Assembly: GCA_029224185.1 (NCBI GenBank)
Contig: CM055190.1
Coordinates: forward strand, 2,297,108 to 2,361,107
Reading direction: 5' to 3'
Length of the DNA stretch: 64,000 nt
Source of the DNA: Karalla daura
Lineage: Eukaryota; Chordata; Actinopteri; Chaetodontiformes; Leiognathidae
Below the pieces are notes generated by a model that saw only the letters and a program-made list of their open reading frames with translations, was not told the origin of the DNA and searched no databases. Positions 36,246 through 49,024 of the stretch are shown here, piece after piece; within the stretch, counting starts at the first letter, position 1, and each line of letters starts with the position of its first letter. Made by a program: the position numbers and the translations under genes.

Positions 36246-37739
36246 TCTTATCCGGTGCTGAAAAAGCAATTGTAAGAAGCCTCTTCCTCCTCCTCTCTGG
36301 GGATCTCCAGGAGAACGGTCTCTTAAACTGTGGGAAGATTAAACACCCAGAGCTGCCGTGATTAACAAATCATTATCTGTTGGATCTTTCTCAGCTGCCC
36401 CGGACTTTAATGAACAAAAGCCGTCTTCAGGAGGACCTGCTGTATGTGCAGCAGGGTTAAACCCGACCTCGTTATCGCCCTCCTCGCAAGACGTGTGAAG
36501 GCTGCTCAGAGCACAGTGAGAATGAGATACCTGCACGTCGGCTGGAGAACTTTCTGAAGCAGCGTCTGTATTGGGGACGTTTAACCATTTCCTCCGGTCT
36601 GCATGTTAGAAACCTGAGTGCACCTCGTGTGACGACAACATTTATTTCTTCATTAATCAAACTGGTTGATCATCTCCAACAATATTAAACTCCCTAGCCC
36701 AGGTTTTCACCTATCCAGACTTCATGGTTTACATTAACGACAGAGAGAGTTGTTTCAGAGTAGAAAGCATGACGGGCATCATGATGAGAGAGCCATCTGT
36801 GACCCACAAACACACATTCTGGTTCCCAGATACACAGACTGGAACAGTTTTGGACAGATGTTGGATCAACGTGAAGGTCTCCATTTGCTGGTGCAAGAAG
36901 AAAAAAACTGGTGCTAATTTTGGGTCTGCATTTATTATTCAAGACAGTCAGTCCCACTGGTATTCAATTCAGGATTTCCTTCCTATAGTATCCTAGCCTC
37001 TCCTATCTATACTTCCTCTTCCTATCTAGGCATCTTCCTCTCTATGGCCTCCTGTTGTCCCCCAGTTTCAGAGTCACTTTCTGAAATAATGTAAATAATG
37101 GTAAAAATAAAGCGCAAGGTGAGAAAAGTGCAGTACAAAGAAGTGAGAGAAGAGAATTCAGTCACACAAAGAGGTATGGGTTGTAACTGCCCCCCCCCTC
37201 CATATCAGCCCGTTCTACTTCAGGCAGCAGATGATGTAAATTTAATCTGTTTTCATTCATTTCTTCTGCACAAACTTTACTCATCTGCTTTTCTGTTTTA
37301 ATTGAAATGCATTATTTCTCTAATGTCCCAGTATCCAACATGCGGTACGGTAAATTAGATTCTGCTTTGTTTACTCCTATAACTCTTAACAGCCTTAAAC
37401 AGCGTGTTATGAATTCCACTTTCTCCCTTCACTGACTTCTCGCAAATTAACCGAGGCTGGCAAAAGATAAATTGAGACAAATGTTGCAGGATGTTTTACA
37501 GAGTGTTTCTGCTTGTACTTTGTGTGTGTGAATCTCACTCTTCCGCAATCTGAGCCTCTTTAACTGTATCCGTTGCTCAACGCTCAGAAGAGCGGGGATA
37601 TCGTAAATCAAACAGATTGTGCAGCAGTTGTTTTTTTTCCCATATGACTGACAAACGAGCGATGCAGAGTTAATGCTTTTCAGGAGTGAGAGAGGAATAA
37701 TGTGCCGCTCTCCACAATGCTCAATGTGAACGATATGCT

Positions 37740-37812
37740 AACCCCTAACCCCAACCCTAACCCAAATCATAACCGCTAACCGCTAACCGCTAACCGCTAA
37801 CCCTAACCCTAC
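37740..37812 (+). repeat. Short interstitial telomere-like repeat
   Basis: Contains ctaacccctaaccccaaccc, four ccgctaa heptamers and two ccctaa hexamers: the C-strand of the vertebrate telomere repeat, with variants. Confidence 0.75.
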
Positions 37813-38127
37813 GAATGCCTCTGAAAAGTCTTCCACACTGTGTTCTGCCCCAATTCAGCCACAAAAGCATTAGTAGTTGTATTTCCATTACCCATAGAAA
37901 AAAGTGAACAAAAATATCAAAATTTTCAAAAATGGGAATGGAAACTACTGATGAAAACAAACCCTTTTGAATATCGTTAAAACATTTTCGTGCTCTTGTG
38001 CATAGGTGTCAGATACACTGGGGACATGTCTTTGTCTCATTAGTGCTCCAGGAGGGAGGACTCTGGTTCTTCTGCATGTTTGTTCTTCTGCATCATGATC
38101 TTCTTCTTCTTATTGTAGCGCCCTCTT

Positions 38128-38300
38128 CTCCTCACAGCTCCTCCTCCTCCTCACAACTTGACCTTCTCCTCACAGCTCCTCCTCCTCCTCACAACTTGAC
38201 CTTCTCCTCATGACTCCACCTTCTCCTCATGAATCCACCTTCCCCTCACAACTCCACCTTCTCCTCACATCTCCTCCTTGCCACATTAGCTCCTCCTCCT
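38128..38300 (+). repeat. CT-rich minisatellite (ctcctcctcacaacttgacc)
   Basis: Two near-perfect copies of a unit of about 46 bp, then degenerating units (ccaccttctcctcatga). Confidence 0.75.
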
Positions 38301-39419
38301 GACTCTGATGTTTTGACTCAGCACATTAAATCCCTCTGAGCTAAGGTAGCCCGAGGCCTTTCCTTCTAAACCTTCTCCAAAGTCCAACCAGAGACCCCCC
38401 CATCACCCCCCTCCCCTCACCCCCCCTCACCCCTCCACCCCTCCCTCGATCTTCAGCGTTCAGGAGACAGTGGAACAGTGGAGGCCACAGAAACGGGTTG
38501 ATAGACAGCCGAGATAATTCACTCTTAAAAATCAGCAAATAAAAAAACACAACAACAGCAGACGTTTGTCTCCGTGGACCCGACGTGGCCTTAAGGAAAT
38601 AACATTTGTGTCAACATTTTTTGAGATGGACTTTATCTCATCAGATTGCCGCTAGCGAGGACAATAGAGAGGGAAGATGAAAGGGGGGAAGAAGGGAAAA
38701 CAGATACAATCTCTGCTATTACTGAGGGCAGCGTCCTGTCTTGTTTGGTCAGCAGTTAGTGGGAGGCGGCGTTCTGGGTTCCAGGTCGAGGCTGGAATAC
38801 TGAGGACTCACATCCTCAACACTGTGTTTTGTTTTTCTGTTTTGTTTTTTTATCAATGCCAAGCGAAGTGTGTGGGTTGGGAATCAAAGTGTGTCTTTTT
38901 ATATGGTTGATATAACACAGTAATCACTTTTCATTTCTTCACTGGAGACGAGAAGCGAAAAAAACCAAAAGGCACCTGAGCAGCTTGTTCTGGCTCCACG
39001 GTGTGATGATGATTGCAGCTACTGAAACACTAGTAGCAGGACCAGCAGACACGTGTGTGTGTGTGTGAACATGTAAGACAACAAACTTCAGATATAGAAA
39101 ACTTTATTTCTCTCATATGCAGAGTCCAGTTCACAGCTCCCAGTTCAAAGAAGAAAAAGCACAACACACTCAACAATCATCCACTGGACATAGAAACTGT
39201 GACGCTCAGCTTTCAAGAAATCTGTTCAACTCCTGGTTCCCAACAGGGATATCACGTACATGTGCAAATATGTAAAAGTAAATAGTAAAGTAAAATAATA
39301 AATAAGTGACAAGCACAAACCTTCTCATTAAAGGTCTCAGGTCGTTAGTTTGACTCCAATAATCTTGAGACGGACCCTGATGATCTGGTTGAGACTGTTC
39401 TTGTCCTCCACTGACAGAT

Positions 39420-39830
39420 TACTAAACCTACAAATAAAATGGGATGTTTAAAGACTCTTAATAAAAGAATGGTAAAGGAACATAGATTAGTTTTGGAAAC
39501 ATTAAAAAAGTTTAGTTTCTGCACCTTGTGGATTTTTTTGTTGATCCTGTTTGACCAGTGACTGTGTTTTTAATTGAGGTAAGAGTCAGATGTGGTTCCT
39601 AAGTATCTATAGGTTTCTATGATTTGGATTGGTTGACCGTGTATGTGGCTGTTATTGGCTCTGCACTGTCATCTCTGAGATCGATGATCAGCTCCTTTGT
39701 TTTCATTACACTCAGATCCAAGAAGTTCTCATCGCACCATTTAATGAAATCATTAAGAGCCAAGCCATGATGCTGCCCAACATTAGACAACAACAACATC
39801 GATAACAGTATCAATGTTTGCTCGATTTAC
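39420..39830 (-). pseudogene. LINE reverse-transcriptase fragment (frameshifted)
   Basis: On the minus strand the frame at 39814-39617 reads ALNDFIKWCDENFLDLSV then MKTKELIIDLRDDS. This is the late palm/thumb part of fish non-LTR retrotransposon reverse transcriptases, just before the conserved YLG block. After a frameshift near 39625 the next frame gives ETYRYLGTTSDSYLN, then a stop, then KIHKVQKLNFFNVSKTN. The piece is 5'-truncated and decayed. CR1/Rex1/L2-type is likely but not proven. Confidence 0.72.
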
Positions 39831-40186
39831 TTCACTTTCTACAGAAAAAGCAGTTTCTGGTCAGAGATTCTCTGAGAGGCCATTCAGCCTCAGAGGATGA
39901 AGGCGCAAGAGGAACCCGGTACGAGCTAGGCGTGGAAAATCAATCAATTAATCAACCGATCTTTATTTACCTAGTGCATTTCATGTACAAGGCAAACTGA
40001 CTGTGCTTTATAATAGTTACAGTAGTTACGCTGTGTGACAGTGATGGACGCCCTCCTGCCCTTTATGCCCTCGCATCAACTGAGGAACGACCCCCAAGTA
40101 AAAACAGAGGAAAAAAAAACAAAGAAAGTACTGTAAAATGTATATTTCACTCTAAATTATGTGTCTTTTTACCTCATTCCAGTGTG

Positions 40187-40188
<2 letters not shown>

Positions 40189-40265
<77 letters not shown>

Positions 40266-40276
40266 GTGTGTGTGTG
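40189..40276 (+). repeat. (GT)n microsatellite
   Basis: About 43 GT dinucleotides with one GC interruption near 40260. Confidence 0.95.
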
Positions 40277-40279
40277 CTG

Positions 40280-42780
40280 CAGACCGATGCAGCAGAGACT
40301 GAAAACACATCTGGTCTTATTCGTTAAACCAAAGAGTATTTCACTGCATACCGAGGCACCTTTGCTATCACACAGAGATCAATGAGACTCTGGAAAACAT
40401 TTACAGTTCTTTTTTGTTTTAACATGGATTTGAAATATATATCAGTTGGCTGTAATTACCTTGCAAAAGAACAAACAAGCTGGAGTGAATGGTGTTTATG
40501 TTTAACTCAGCAGTGTGCAGGATGCTCCGTTGACATAGTGTGCCTGTGTGGCGATGGAGGATTCATCGTGAGAGGATGGGGTAACTTCTTTTTTTCCTCC
40601 ACTTGTTCTGTGCTTCATAAAGAACCTGCCACACACTCGGCCTCTTGTAAACAATAATTCTGCTGTGAAAGCGAAAAGTTTCTGCTTATAATTGCGGAGC
40701 GGGAGGAGCCATAATTTATGCTCCTGCCTGTGCTCATTGACCTTTTTAGTTGTTTCAGTCCCCCCCCCCACCCCCTCAACCCCCCCCTCCCATGTGCATC
40801 CTAGTGTAATTATCAACGATAACCGGCTCAACATGAAAAATAACATCCTCTCCTTTTCTACTTTTCTCCACTTTGCTCTGCAAAATATAAACAAGAGCTC
40901 CTCCTCGTTTCCGTGCGAATGGTCGTATGCAGGAGTGAAAACTCAGGAACAGAAACATGAAGAGCTGCAGGATAAAGCAGGAGGGCGGGCTGTGATCACA
41001 GTGACACCTATTGTAGAGGAGAGAAGAAAAGAGAAAGAAAAAAAGAGAGAAAGAAGAGAGGGAAAAGTCAGCCAGGACACAGATCTCAGACATCCAGGGA
41101 CTTTTATTCTATGTTTGTTTGATGGTCAGGACTTTGAGAGTCTACCGACTCTGTGCCAGGTCTGAACCTTTATTCCACTAGTTATTCCTCTCATCCAGCC
41201 ACAGACCGGCCCAGTGCTGTGTGACGTCCTGACTGGGACTACATCTATCTAGTTCCAGTTCCACCCTTTATGGGTTCTCTAAGTATGTGTGTATTACAGT
41301 GTACAGTGTATAAATATATAATGCATTAGTGCATTATTCAGTATTATCCCGTTAAACCAGGTAGTTCATTACATCCACGGAAGAAGTCGGGAGGCAGCAG
41401 CTCCAGATGTTTCCACTGAGGTTGTTATGGATCGATGTTGGCCATAAGTGACCAACCTGCTCATGTTCCTCTACCTGGCGTCTCGGCTCAGTCCTTCTCT
41501 GGATGGTCTCTGCTCCATCACAAAAGTCTCTTTAAAACTCTGCCCAGAGTCGAAAAACAACTGTTTGGTCACTAGCCAGAAGGACATTAGGGACATCTCA
41601 AATTCTCTTCCTTCTTTATTTAGAAGTAGAGTGCAGGTTGCATAGCGTAGCATAGCTTAGGTTGAAGGCCTTCAAAGACAAATTAACAAAAAGGACTATG
41701 CATTAAAATATCAAAACGATTACAAGTAGTTACATATTCTAAGTTAAAGAGAACCTTTCAAGTGCCATTTAATTTAAACATTGGATTAAAGCATTCGATG
41801 CCTTGAGCATAAACACACAGAGCTACATTTTAAAAACTGAGCTATTAGTCATCAAACATTGAGGTAAAGCAAAATATTCTGCAAACTGATCATTCTGCAA
41901 TATAATTCACAAGTAAACAGGCAAATAATAAACATCAAATAGTTGTGCAGAATGTCATGTCCTAAAAAATAGATTAATGTTTGTAAAAGTTTGTAAATCT
42001 GTCTAAATTTCAGCGAGGTAAGAGCAGTAGCTTCTGTGCAGATCACAGACCTGACCTCTGCTCACATCAGCTGAAACTTGCATGACTAGGAGGCTTCCTC
42101 TAAAAATCACAGAGGTCTTTGTTTACAACTACTCTATTGTACCATACTGTAGCCGACTGTATAACAATGGTATTTCAGACATAGAATTAGATGAATTAGA
42201 TCTTTCTGTACCAGGAAAAACTAAATTTTTATTTTTAAGTGAAAATCACAGAACATGCTCATCTCATCTGACTGAAATGAAAAACAAGACGTTTTGAATA
42301 AGCGACCCAATGAATATTGACGAGATCAGTTGAGAGAATATATACGGTATCCAATGCAAAGCTGCAGCCTCTCTGCAGGGGTTGCGCGTGATGAGGGTTA
42401 GGATCGTTGTAGGTGCAAACAGTCGAGCTGAGAAAGTCTTGCTGACATTTTTCCAGCCTGGAGCTGAGCGCAGAAATGTTCCCATGTAGAGAGAAAAAAA
42501 TCAATACGAGTCATTAGCATTATTCCTAGTTAGAGGGGTACTACCCACTATAACCAGTGATAGCACATGTACATGATAATGTGTGACAGCGTTGTGACTA
42601 GTGCTGCTGGATTCTTCCTGTCATCCCCTGGCGGGTGGTGTGGAAAATATAAACATTTAATGAAATACAAATATGTTATAAAAACGTGTAGAGGACGTCT
42701 CTGAATCCTCCTGACGGGTGTGTGGTTGTTAAGGACTGTCATATTAACTCCTCAATATGCTGCAGTTTGCATTTTCAGAG
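40280..42780. other. Intergenic stretch, no gene seen
   Basis: No exon with paired splice signals or a recognisable domain. There is a poly-C-rich segment at 40760-40795. Confidence 0.4.
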
Positions 42781-42788
42781 AGATTACT

Positions 42789-42789
<1 letters not shown>

Positions 42790-42848
<59 letters not shown>
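42790..42848 (+). repeat. (CT)n(CA)n compound microsatellite
   Basis: A CT block (to about 42828) is followed directly by a CA block. Confidence 0.92.
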
Positions 42849-43671
42849 CTTCGACTCTGCAAGAGTTTAAAGGAGGCTGTGAAATTGCAGGAGGCAGAAG
42901 AAGTCGACGTCTCCTCGATACGATAAGCGCTCCAACGGTCCCACTCTGCCACATGGCTGACAGTTTCCATGTTGCCCTTGTTGGAACAAGAAGAAAAAAA
43001 AAGAAAAGGAAGAAAAATGGCAGCGTGGTGGCCTCGCGGGCCGAGCACAGATGTTTGGTCCGTCTCTCCAGCAGGTCGCATTGTGGCCCCGGCTCTGGGG
43101 ACCGCCACCATCACCGTGCCATTTACTGATAAAGAGCGGCCTTTAAATGACCTTCAGCGTGCTCGAAAAGTCCAAGAGAGGGAGGACGGAGGGAGGCAGG
43201 CAGGCAGGCAGGAGCACAGGTGAAAACCTGACAATTCTCATTAGGTGACGTACAAGGTGTTCTGAGGACAAAACGCAGGCGACGGCAGCGATGGCCCCAG
43301 AGGAGCGGCCCGCTCCCTCCAGACCCACGGACGCGTCTCCACACCTAAAGAAACAAACAGAAAAAACACAGCTTGGGCTGAAAGGCCACGGTCATTACCA
43401 TTTCCTATTTCAGCCATCAGCAAATGCTCTTACAGATAAGAGGGAAAATCAGATTTTGGCTAGGTGGGATCTCGAGGTGCAGTTCAATCGAGTCCCAGCA
43501 GTAAACGTCTTGGTCCGACCTTACAGCAGGACATTAGCATTTGTATAGCGCGGCGCGCTGCCTTATCTGCTCGGCCAGGCTCGCTGCTTCCCATTCAGGG
43601 CCCCGGCCCGCGCTGGGAGCACAGACTGGGCGGGCTGGGAGCTCAAACCTCAGAGCGAGGAACGAGGGAAG

Positions 43672-43745
<74 letters not shown>
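43672..43745 (+). repeat. (CA)n microsatellite
   Basis: About 36 perfect CA dinucleotides. Confidence 0.95.
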
Positions 43746-43747
<2 letters not shown>

Positions 43748-44196
43748 TTCACCTCTTGCTGCTGTCACACATTCAAAGAGAGCCAAGCTAACACTCCTGC
43801 CAGTCTTTAGCTTCCTGGAAGAGGAATTTAAGGGGAAGAGGAATTTTAGCTTCTATACACACACACACATATATATGTATGTATGTGTATATGTATATAT
43901 ATTGTCGAATAACTAAATGCTGTGTAGTCCAAAAAATATATATATAAATATATATACGCTGCTGATACTTTTCATTGGTTAATGTATACATTTTGGAGAC
44001 CAACATGGGGACTGAGCAATAGGTCAGGCCGTGTATAGTATATTTTGGGCTTAATAAATACAAAACAATACTAAAACAGATGGGGGAGAGGAGTATGTTT
44101 TTAACTCATACAATCGTGAATATACTATTGCGCAGTGTTGAATGGCAGCAGATGCAACAGAGAGAGAGAGAGACATGCTTAAGCAGTTTCACTAGT

Positions 44197-44352
44197 TGTA
44201 GGACACCATAGGTCTAGGACATTGTAGATCTAGGAGTGCAGGTCTAGGACGCTGTAGGTCTAGGACAGTAGGCCTAGGACACTGCAGGTCTAGGACCTGC
44301 AGGTCTAGGTCACTGTAGGTCTAGGACACTGTAGGTCTAGGACACTGTAGAC
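44197..44352 (+). repeat. 16-bp minisatellite (gtaggtctaggacact)
   Basis: About nine imperfect units. Most share the 8-mer ctaggaca or its variants. The middle unit contains an inverted pair (cctgcaggtctaggacctgc). Confidence 0.85.
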
Positions 44353-44434
44353 TACAGTTCTTTTGTGCAGACAGAACAAGACAAACCACCGCTGTTTCAC
44401 AAGGAGGTCGTGGGGTAGACCCAGATAGAGCATG

Positions 44435-44660
44435 AGCATATGCTTCTGAGGTATGAAATTACATTACAACCATTACAATCAGTAGTACACATATGTGGTT
44501 TTATATTTGGTCCTTACTTTTAAACTTGAAGTAGCTTAGAAACCAGTAGTTTACTTTTATTTGAAGAAAAAGCTTCAGCTGATACTTCAACTTCCAAACG
44601 TAGTATTTCCAAACCCTTGTGTCTGTACTTCTACTGGAGTAATACATGACACCTTTGACA
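44435..44660 (+). repeat. Dispersed 'agtagaagtacag' repeat, partial copy
   Basis: The order tgcttctgaggtatgaa, cttgaagtagcttagaaacc, aaaagcttcagctgatactt and tctgtacttctactgg follows the 48505-48915 copy closely. Confidence 0.7.
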
Positions 44661-45133
44661 TCACTGCCAGGATGAAAACTTTGTGTCATGTAATCATCTG
44701 AATCCCATTCCAATGAATTCTATTTAATGCGCTATCACTGACTGATGACCCATTCTACTGAACTGAGGAGACGTTCCGGTTCAGTTCATATTCATGGCCT
44801 TGCCTCACTCTGAAATTACCGGTACTGTGATTATGAATAACAGTAATCAGCATTCTTTTCTTTCCAGGTTCTCCTCAATCACTTCCAGGAGAGAAAGAAC
44901 ACGACAAAAACCTGCGAGTGCTCGGGCGAGGATGATGGCGGCGCACTGACATGTATGAGTCACGGCGGGTCGTTCATTGTTTGTCTGACAGCAGAGCGCT
45001 GCCTCCAACTGCTCCTCTGATAACCGTGTTTATGTACTTTGGCTCGGCGAGCCGAGGCTAACACGGCCACAGTAACAATAGAGGTGGTGGACAGAGCCGG
45101 GCCGGCAAAATGGCACCAATCCATCCCCTGGGG

Positions 45134-45135
<2 letters not shown>

Positions 45136-45208
<73 letters not shown>
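45136..45208 (+). repeat. (GT)n followed by poly-G (31 bases)
   Basis: A GT dinucleotide block (45136-45177) runs straight into G31 (45178-45208). Confidence 0.92.
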
Positions 45209-45210
<2 letters not shown>

Positions 45211-45971
45211 GTGAATCCCCAGCTTCAATAAGGTTGCATCACTATTTGTTAGCATTCCCAGAGAGAGCATCACTCCACTCACTATAGATTCCGTGCACTG
45301 TTCTCCTATGTGTTTGCCTTCAAAGCTGATCAGCAGCCAGGAAGTGAGCAGCTTAATTTTAGCTGCTCAATATCAACACTGGCTTAACAGGTATGAGCAC
45401 AGCAGGCCAGAAACCAAGCGATTTAGCAGGTTAGCATAAACACTTCTGGATCACAAACTGCAACACTACGCAGCTACCTCATAAAACTGTAGAATAGCAC
45501 ATAACTCACACATAATACACATAGAAAAGGTGTAACACTTACAGCCATTGCCTCTGGGGGATGACCGGCCATTAACACAGGCACACATTTCTTCTCGTTA
45601 TATGTTTTTTTCCTACTCCGTGTATTTCAGCAGACTTTCAAATTAAAAGCGTACAAACACACAAAATCCTGTAATAAGATTTCAAGGTTGTTTGGACTGG
45701 AATGATCACCCACTCCCACCAAAGTCACCATTTCCGACTCCAAAAGTCGGAGAATCCTCACCAGCCTCTATGTTTCAATCTATTTATTATGTGGGAGCCA
45801 GCACAACACTGTGGGCAGGCTTGGGGGGGGGGGGGTAACATCATCCTGAATGACTTTCCTATGAAGAGCGATGACAGGTGAAGTGTGTATTAAAGTGCCT
45901 GAACTACCCAGAACACCTGTGGGGAGGGCTCGATTCTTTTGTGTTTCCCCGCGTTGGCCACTGAAAGCATG

Positions 45972-47100
45972 TCAGTCTCCGACCGAGTCTCAGTTCTTGG
46001 AAATGAAGCAGTGACTGCATCTCAGGACTAAAAGTTGAAAATATCTCTCTGTTCTTTCTTTCTGCTGACACAAAGGGAACTCACAAATCAATGCGAGCCA
46101 CCAATCAGAAATGCTTTATTCTCGCTCTCCAGGAATAATAACGCTGTCTGCAACGTCTGGACGAGTCAAACTGAACACCTTGTGGTAATTTATGCCCCCG
46201 TTTCCACTATATGGTGCCGGCTCGACTCTTCTTGACTCCACTCGGCTTTGTGTGTGTTTCCATTACCTGGAATGTGTAACCCGGTACTGTTTTTCTATTA
46301 CCTGATTGCCTGCTGGGCCAAGCCGGGCCAAGCCGGGCCAAGCCGGGCCAAGCCGGGCCAAGCCGGGCCAAGCCGGGCCAAGCTGGGCCAAGCTGGGCTG
46401 AGTAGGGTTGGGTGCCATCCGAACCACCAGGTATCAGTGCGAGTTATAAAAAACTAACAAATAAGAAAACTCACCTCCCACAGTGAAGTTGGACTGGATA
46501 CAGAAGAGTTCATACCTTGCGTTGAAGTGCAATCCAACTCGTTTCCTACCTCTGACTTCTGCTGTATTTCACAAACTACCTTGGTTTTCCACAGTGTTTG
46601 GGTTCGCTGCCTCCAGCCTCTTCTGGAACATCACTTTACTCCTCGTTGTGGCAAACAGCCACACACCCAGTATGAAAACTAGACCTCTGCACTCTGCACC
46701 AGACACAATGGATACATCCCTGAGCGACTGAACAATCCATGTCGCTTCATTTGCATCAGGTTTGACATCAATGGGCCAAATAGCTCCGGAGATATAAGTG
46801 AAGTTTTCCAACCATAGTGCTGCCCCTTGTGGCCAAATGTACAATCCAAAATGTGTGAAAATCGAATCAGTTCTATGAGTGATGAACCTGTCTGCCAAAT
46901 ATCAAAATTTACATACAAATGGTGTTGAAGTTATCGCCTTAACATGAAAAACATGTGGTGGCGGCTGCATGTTCTATATATGTTTTATATCCCCAACACT
47001 TCGCGTTCGGGGATATAATAATTATCCTCCTCCATTTCCAGTATTGCGTGCCTATTGTTATTGTTATTGTTGTTGTTGTTGTTCCCCTACTTTTAACCGG
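45972..47100 (+). repeat. 1.13-kb duplicated block, copy 1 (left of gap)
   Basis: Begins tcagtctccgaccgagtctc and ends ...cttttaaccgg at the last base before the N run. It matches 47201-48319 nearly base for base, with small indels. It contains a 10-bp array and a repeat-derived open frame (minus, 46898-46569, no domain recognised). Confidence 0.95.
46321..46400 (+). repeat. 10-bp minisatellite (agccgggcca)n
   Basis: Six perfect units plus two agctgggc variants. The second block copy has a diverged version at 47569-47650. Confidence 0.93.
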
Positions 47101-47200
47101 NNNNNNNNNNNNNNNNNNNNNNNNNNNNNNNNNNNNNNNNNNNNNNNNNNNNNNNNNNNNNNNNNNNNNNNNNNNNNNNNNNNNNNNNNNNNNNNNNNNN
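47101..47200. other. Assembly gap (100 N)
   Basis: Exactly 100 Ns, the usual placeholder for a gap of unknown size. Confidence 1.
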
Positions 47201-48319
47201 TCAGTCTCCGACCGAGTCTCAGTTCTTGGAAATGAAGCAGTGACTGCATCTCAGGACTAAAAGTTGAAAATATCTCTCTGTTCTTTCTTTCTGGCTGACA
47301 CAAAGGGGAACTCACAAATCAATGCGAGCAAGACGTTGGCTCGCCACCAATCAGAAATGCTTTATTCTCGCTCTCCAGGAATAATAACGCTGTCTGCAAC
47401 GTCTGGAGAGGTCAAACTGAACACCTTGTGGTAATTTATGCCCCCGTTTCCACTATATGGTGCCGGCTCGACTCTTCTTGACTCCACTCGGCTTTGTGTG
47501 TGTTTTCCATTACCTGGAATGTGTAACCCGGTACTGTTTTTCTTATTACCTGATTACCTGCTGGGCCAAGCCGGGCCAAGCCGGGGCCAAGCCGGGCCAA
47601 GCTCGGCCAAGCCGGGCCAAGCCGGGCCAAGCCAGGCCAAGCTGGGCTGAGTAGGGTTGGGTGCCATCCGAACCACCAGGTATCAGTGCGAGTTATAAAA
47701 AACTAACAAATAAGAAAACTCACCTCCCACAGTGAAGTTGGACTGGATACAGAAGAGTTCATTCCTTGCGTTGAAGTGCAATCCAACTCGTTTCCTACCT
47801 TGGTTTTCCACAGTGTTTGGGTTCGCTGCCTCCAGCCTCTTCTGGAACATCACTTTACTCCTCGTTGTGGCAAACAGCCACACACCCAGTATGAAAACTA
47901 GACCTCTGCACTCTGCACCAGACACAATGGATACATCCCTGAGCGACTGAACAATCCATGTCGCTTCATTTGCATCAGGTTTGACATCAATGGGCCAAAT
48001 AGCTCCGGAGATATAAGTGAAGTTTTCCAACCATAGTGCTGCCCCTTGTGGCCAAATGTACAATCCAAAATGTGTGAAAATCGAATCAGTTCTATGAGTG
48101 ATGAACCTGTCTGCCAAATATCAAAATTTACATACAAATGGTGTTGAAGTTATCGCCTTAACATGAAAAACATGTGGTGGCGGCTGCATGTTCTATATAT
48201 GTTTTATATCCCCAACACTTCGCATTTGGGGATATAATAATTATCCTCCTCCATTTCCAGTATTGCGTGCCTATTGTTATTGTTATTGTTGTTGTTGTTG
48301 TTCCCCTACTTTTAACCGG
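47201..48319 (+). repeat. 1.12-kb duplicated block, copy 2 (right of gap)
   Basis: Starts at the first base after the Ns with the first bases of copy 1 and continues past copy 1's end (cggtctgatgatgtcac...). Compared with copy 1 it has a 15-bp insertion (about 47326-47340), a 30-bp deletion (after ttcctacc, about 47799) and scattered single-base changes. Confidence 0.95.
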
Positions 48320-48504
48320 CGGTCTGATGATGTCACTCCCACGCGTTGCTATGGCGACCGGCTGCTGGAGGCAGGACTGCTTCGTAATGAAAACGCACTC
48401 AAGACCAGTCAAACTTAATTGTGTACATTGGTTTCCACGGTGACAGAATGTATTTGTTTTATATTTAGACACAGTTAATTAACAGGTTGCCCCCCCCCAC
48501 CCCC

Positions 48505-48915
48505 CTTTCTACTCCTTTACATTTTCACCCAGTTATCTGTACTTTCTACTCCTTCCATTTATAAATGTGAGGAGTACAAGTAGAAGTAGATGCATGTGTG
48601 TGTGTGTATTTGTCTCTTGCTTGTTTGTTGTTTCTTGATGAGTCATTGATCAATAAAGGCTATTGATAACATGCTTCTGAGGTATGAAGCTTTACACCAT
48701 TACAATACTTAGAGGCAACTAGTCATCATATCTCCTGCTCCATCAAACACATGGTAATGCTCAGTACTTTTACTTCAAAACTTGAAATAGTTTAGAAACC
48801 AGAACACTTTTTACTTTCACTTGAGTAAAAAGCTTCAGTTGATACTTCAGCTTCTACAGGAGTATTTCTAGACCCTAGTATCTGTACTTCTACTGGGTCA
48901 TACACGTGGATACCG
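48505..48915 (+). repeat. Dispersed 'agtagaagtacag' repeat, long copy (plus orientation)
   Basis: A near full-length counterpart of 23215-23730 in the opposite orientation. The same landmarks appear in reverse order and complement: ctactccttccatttataa, tcaataaaggctattgataa, ttgagtaaaaagcttcag, ctgtacttctactgg. Confidence 0.7.
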
Positions 48916-48944
48916 TTGACACCGCTGGTCACTAGTCAGTACAT

Positions 48945-49024
48945 GTTGCTCACTTTTGTAAAGTTGCTTGAGATGGCGTCTGTTTTTGAACTGGCACTTA
49001 AGGTAAATAAAGTCGACTTAACTT
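48945..49024 (+). repeat. Retroposon 3' tail fragment
   Basis: The text tttgtaaagttgcttgagat ... aaataaagtcgacttaactt is a diverged version of the tails at about 22045-22125 and 54490-54545. Confidence 0.5.

Noticed and set aside
46569..48137. Minus-strand frames starting MADRFITHRTDSIF (twice)
   Set aside because: Present in both copies of the gap-flanking block and resembling repeat-derived sequence. No domain recognised, and the duplication is probably an assembly artefact.
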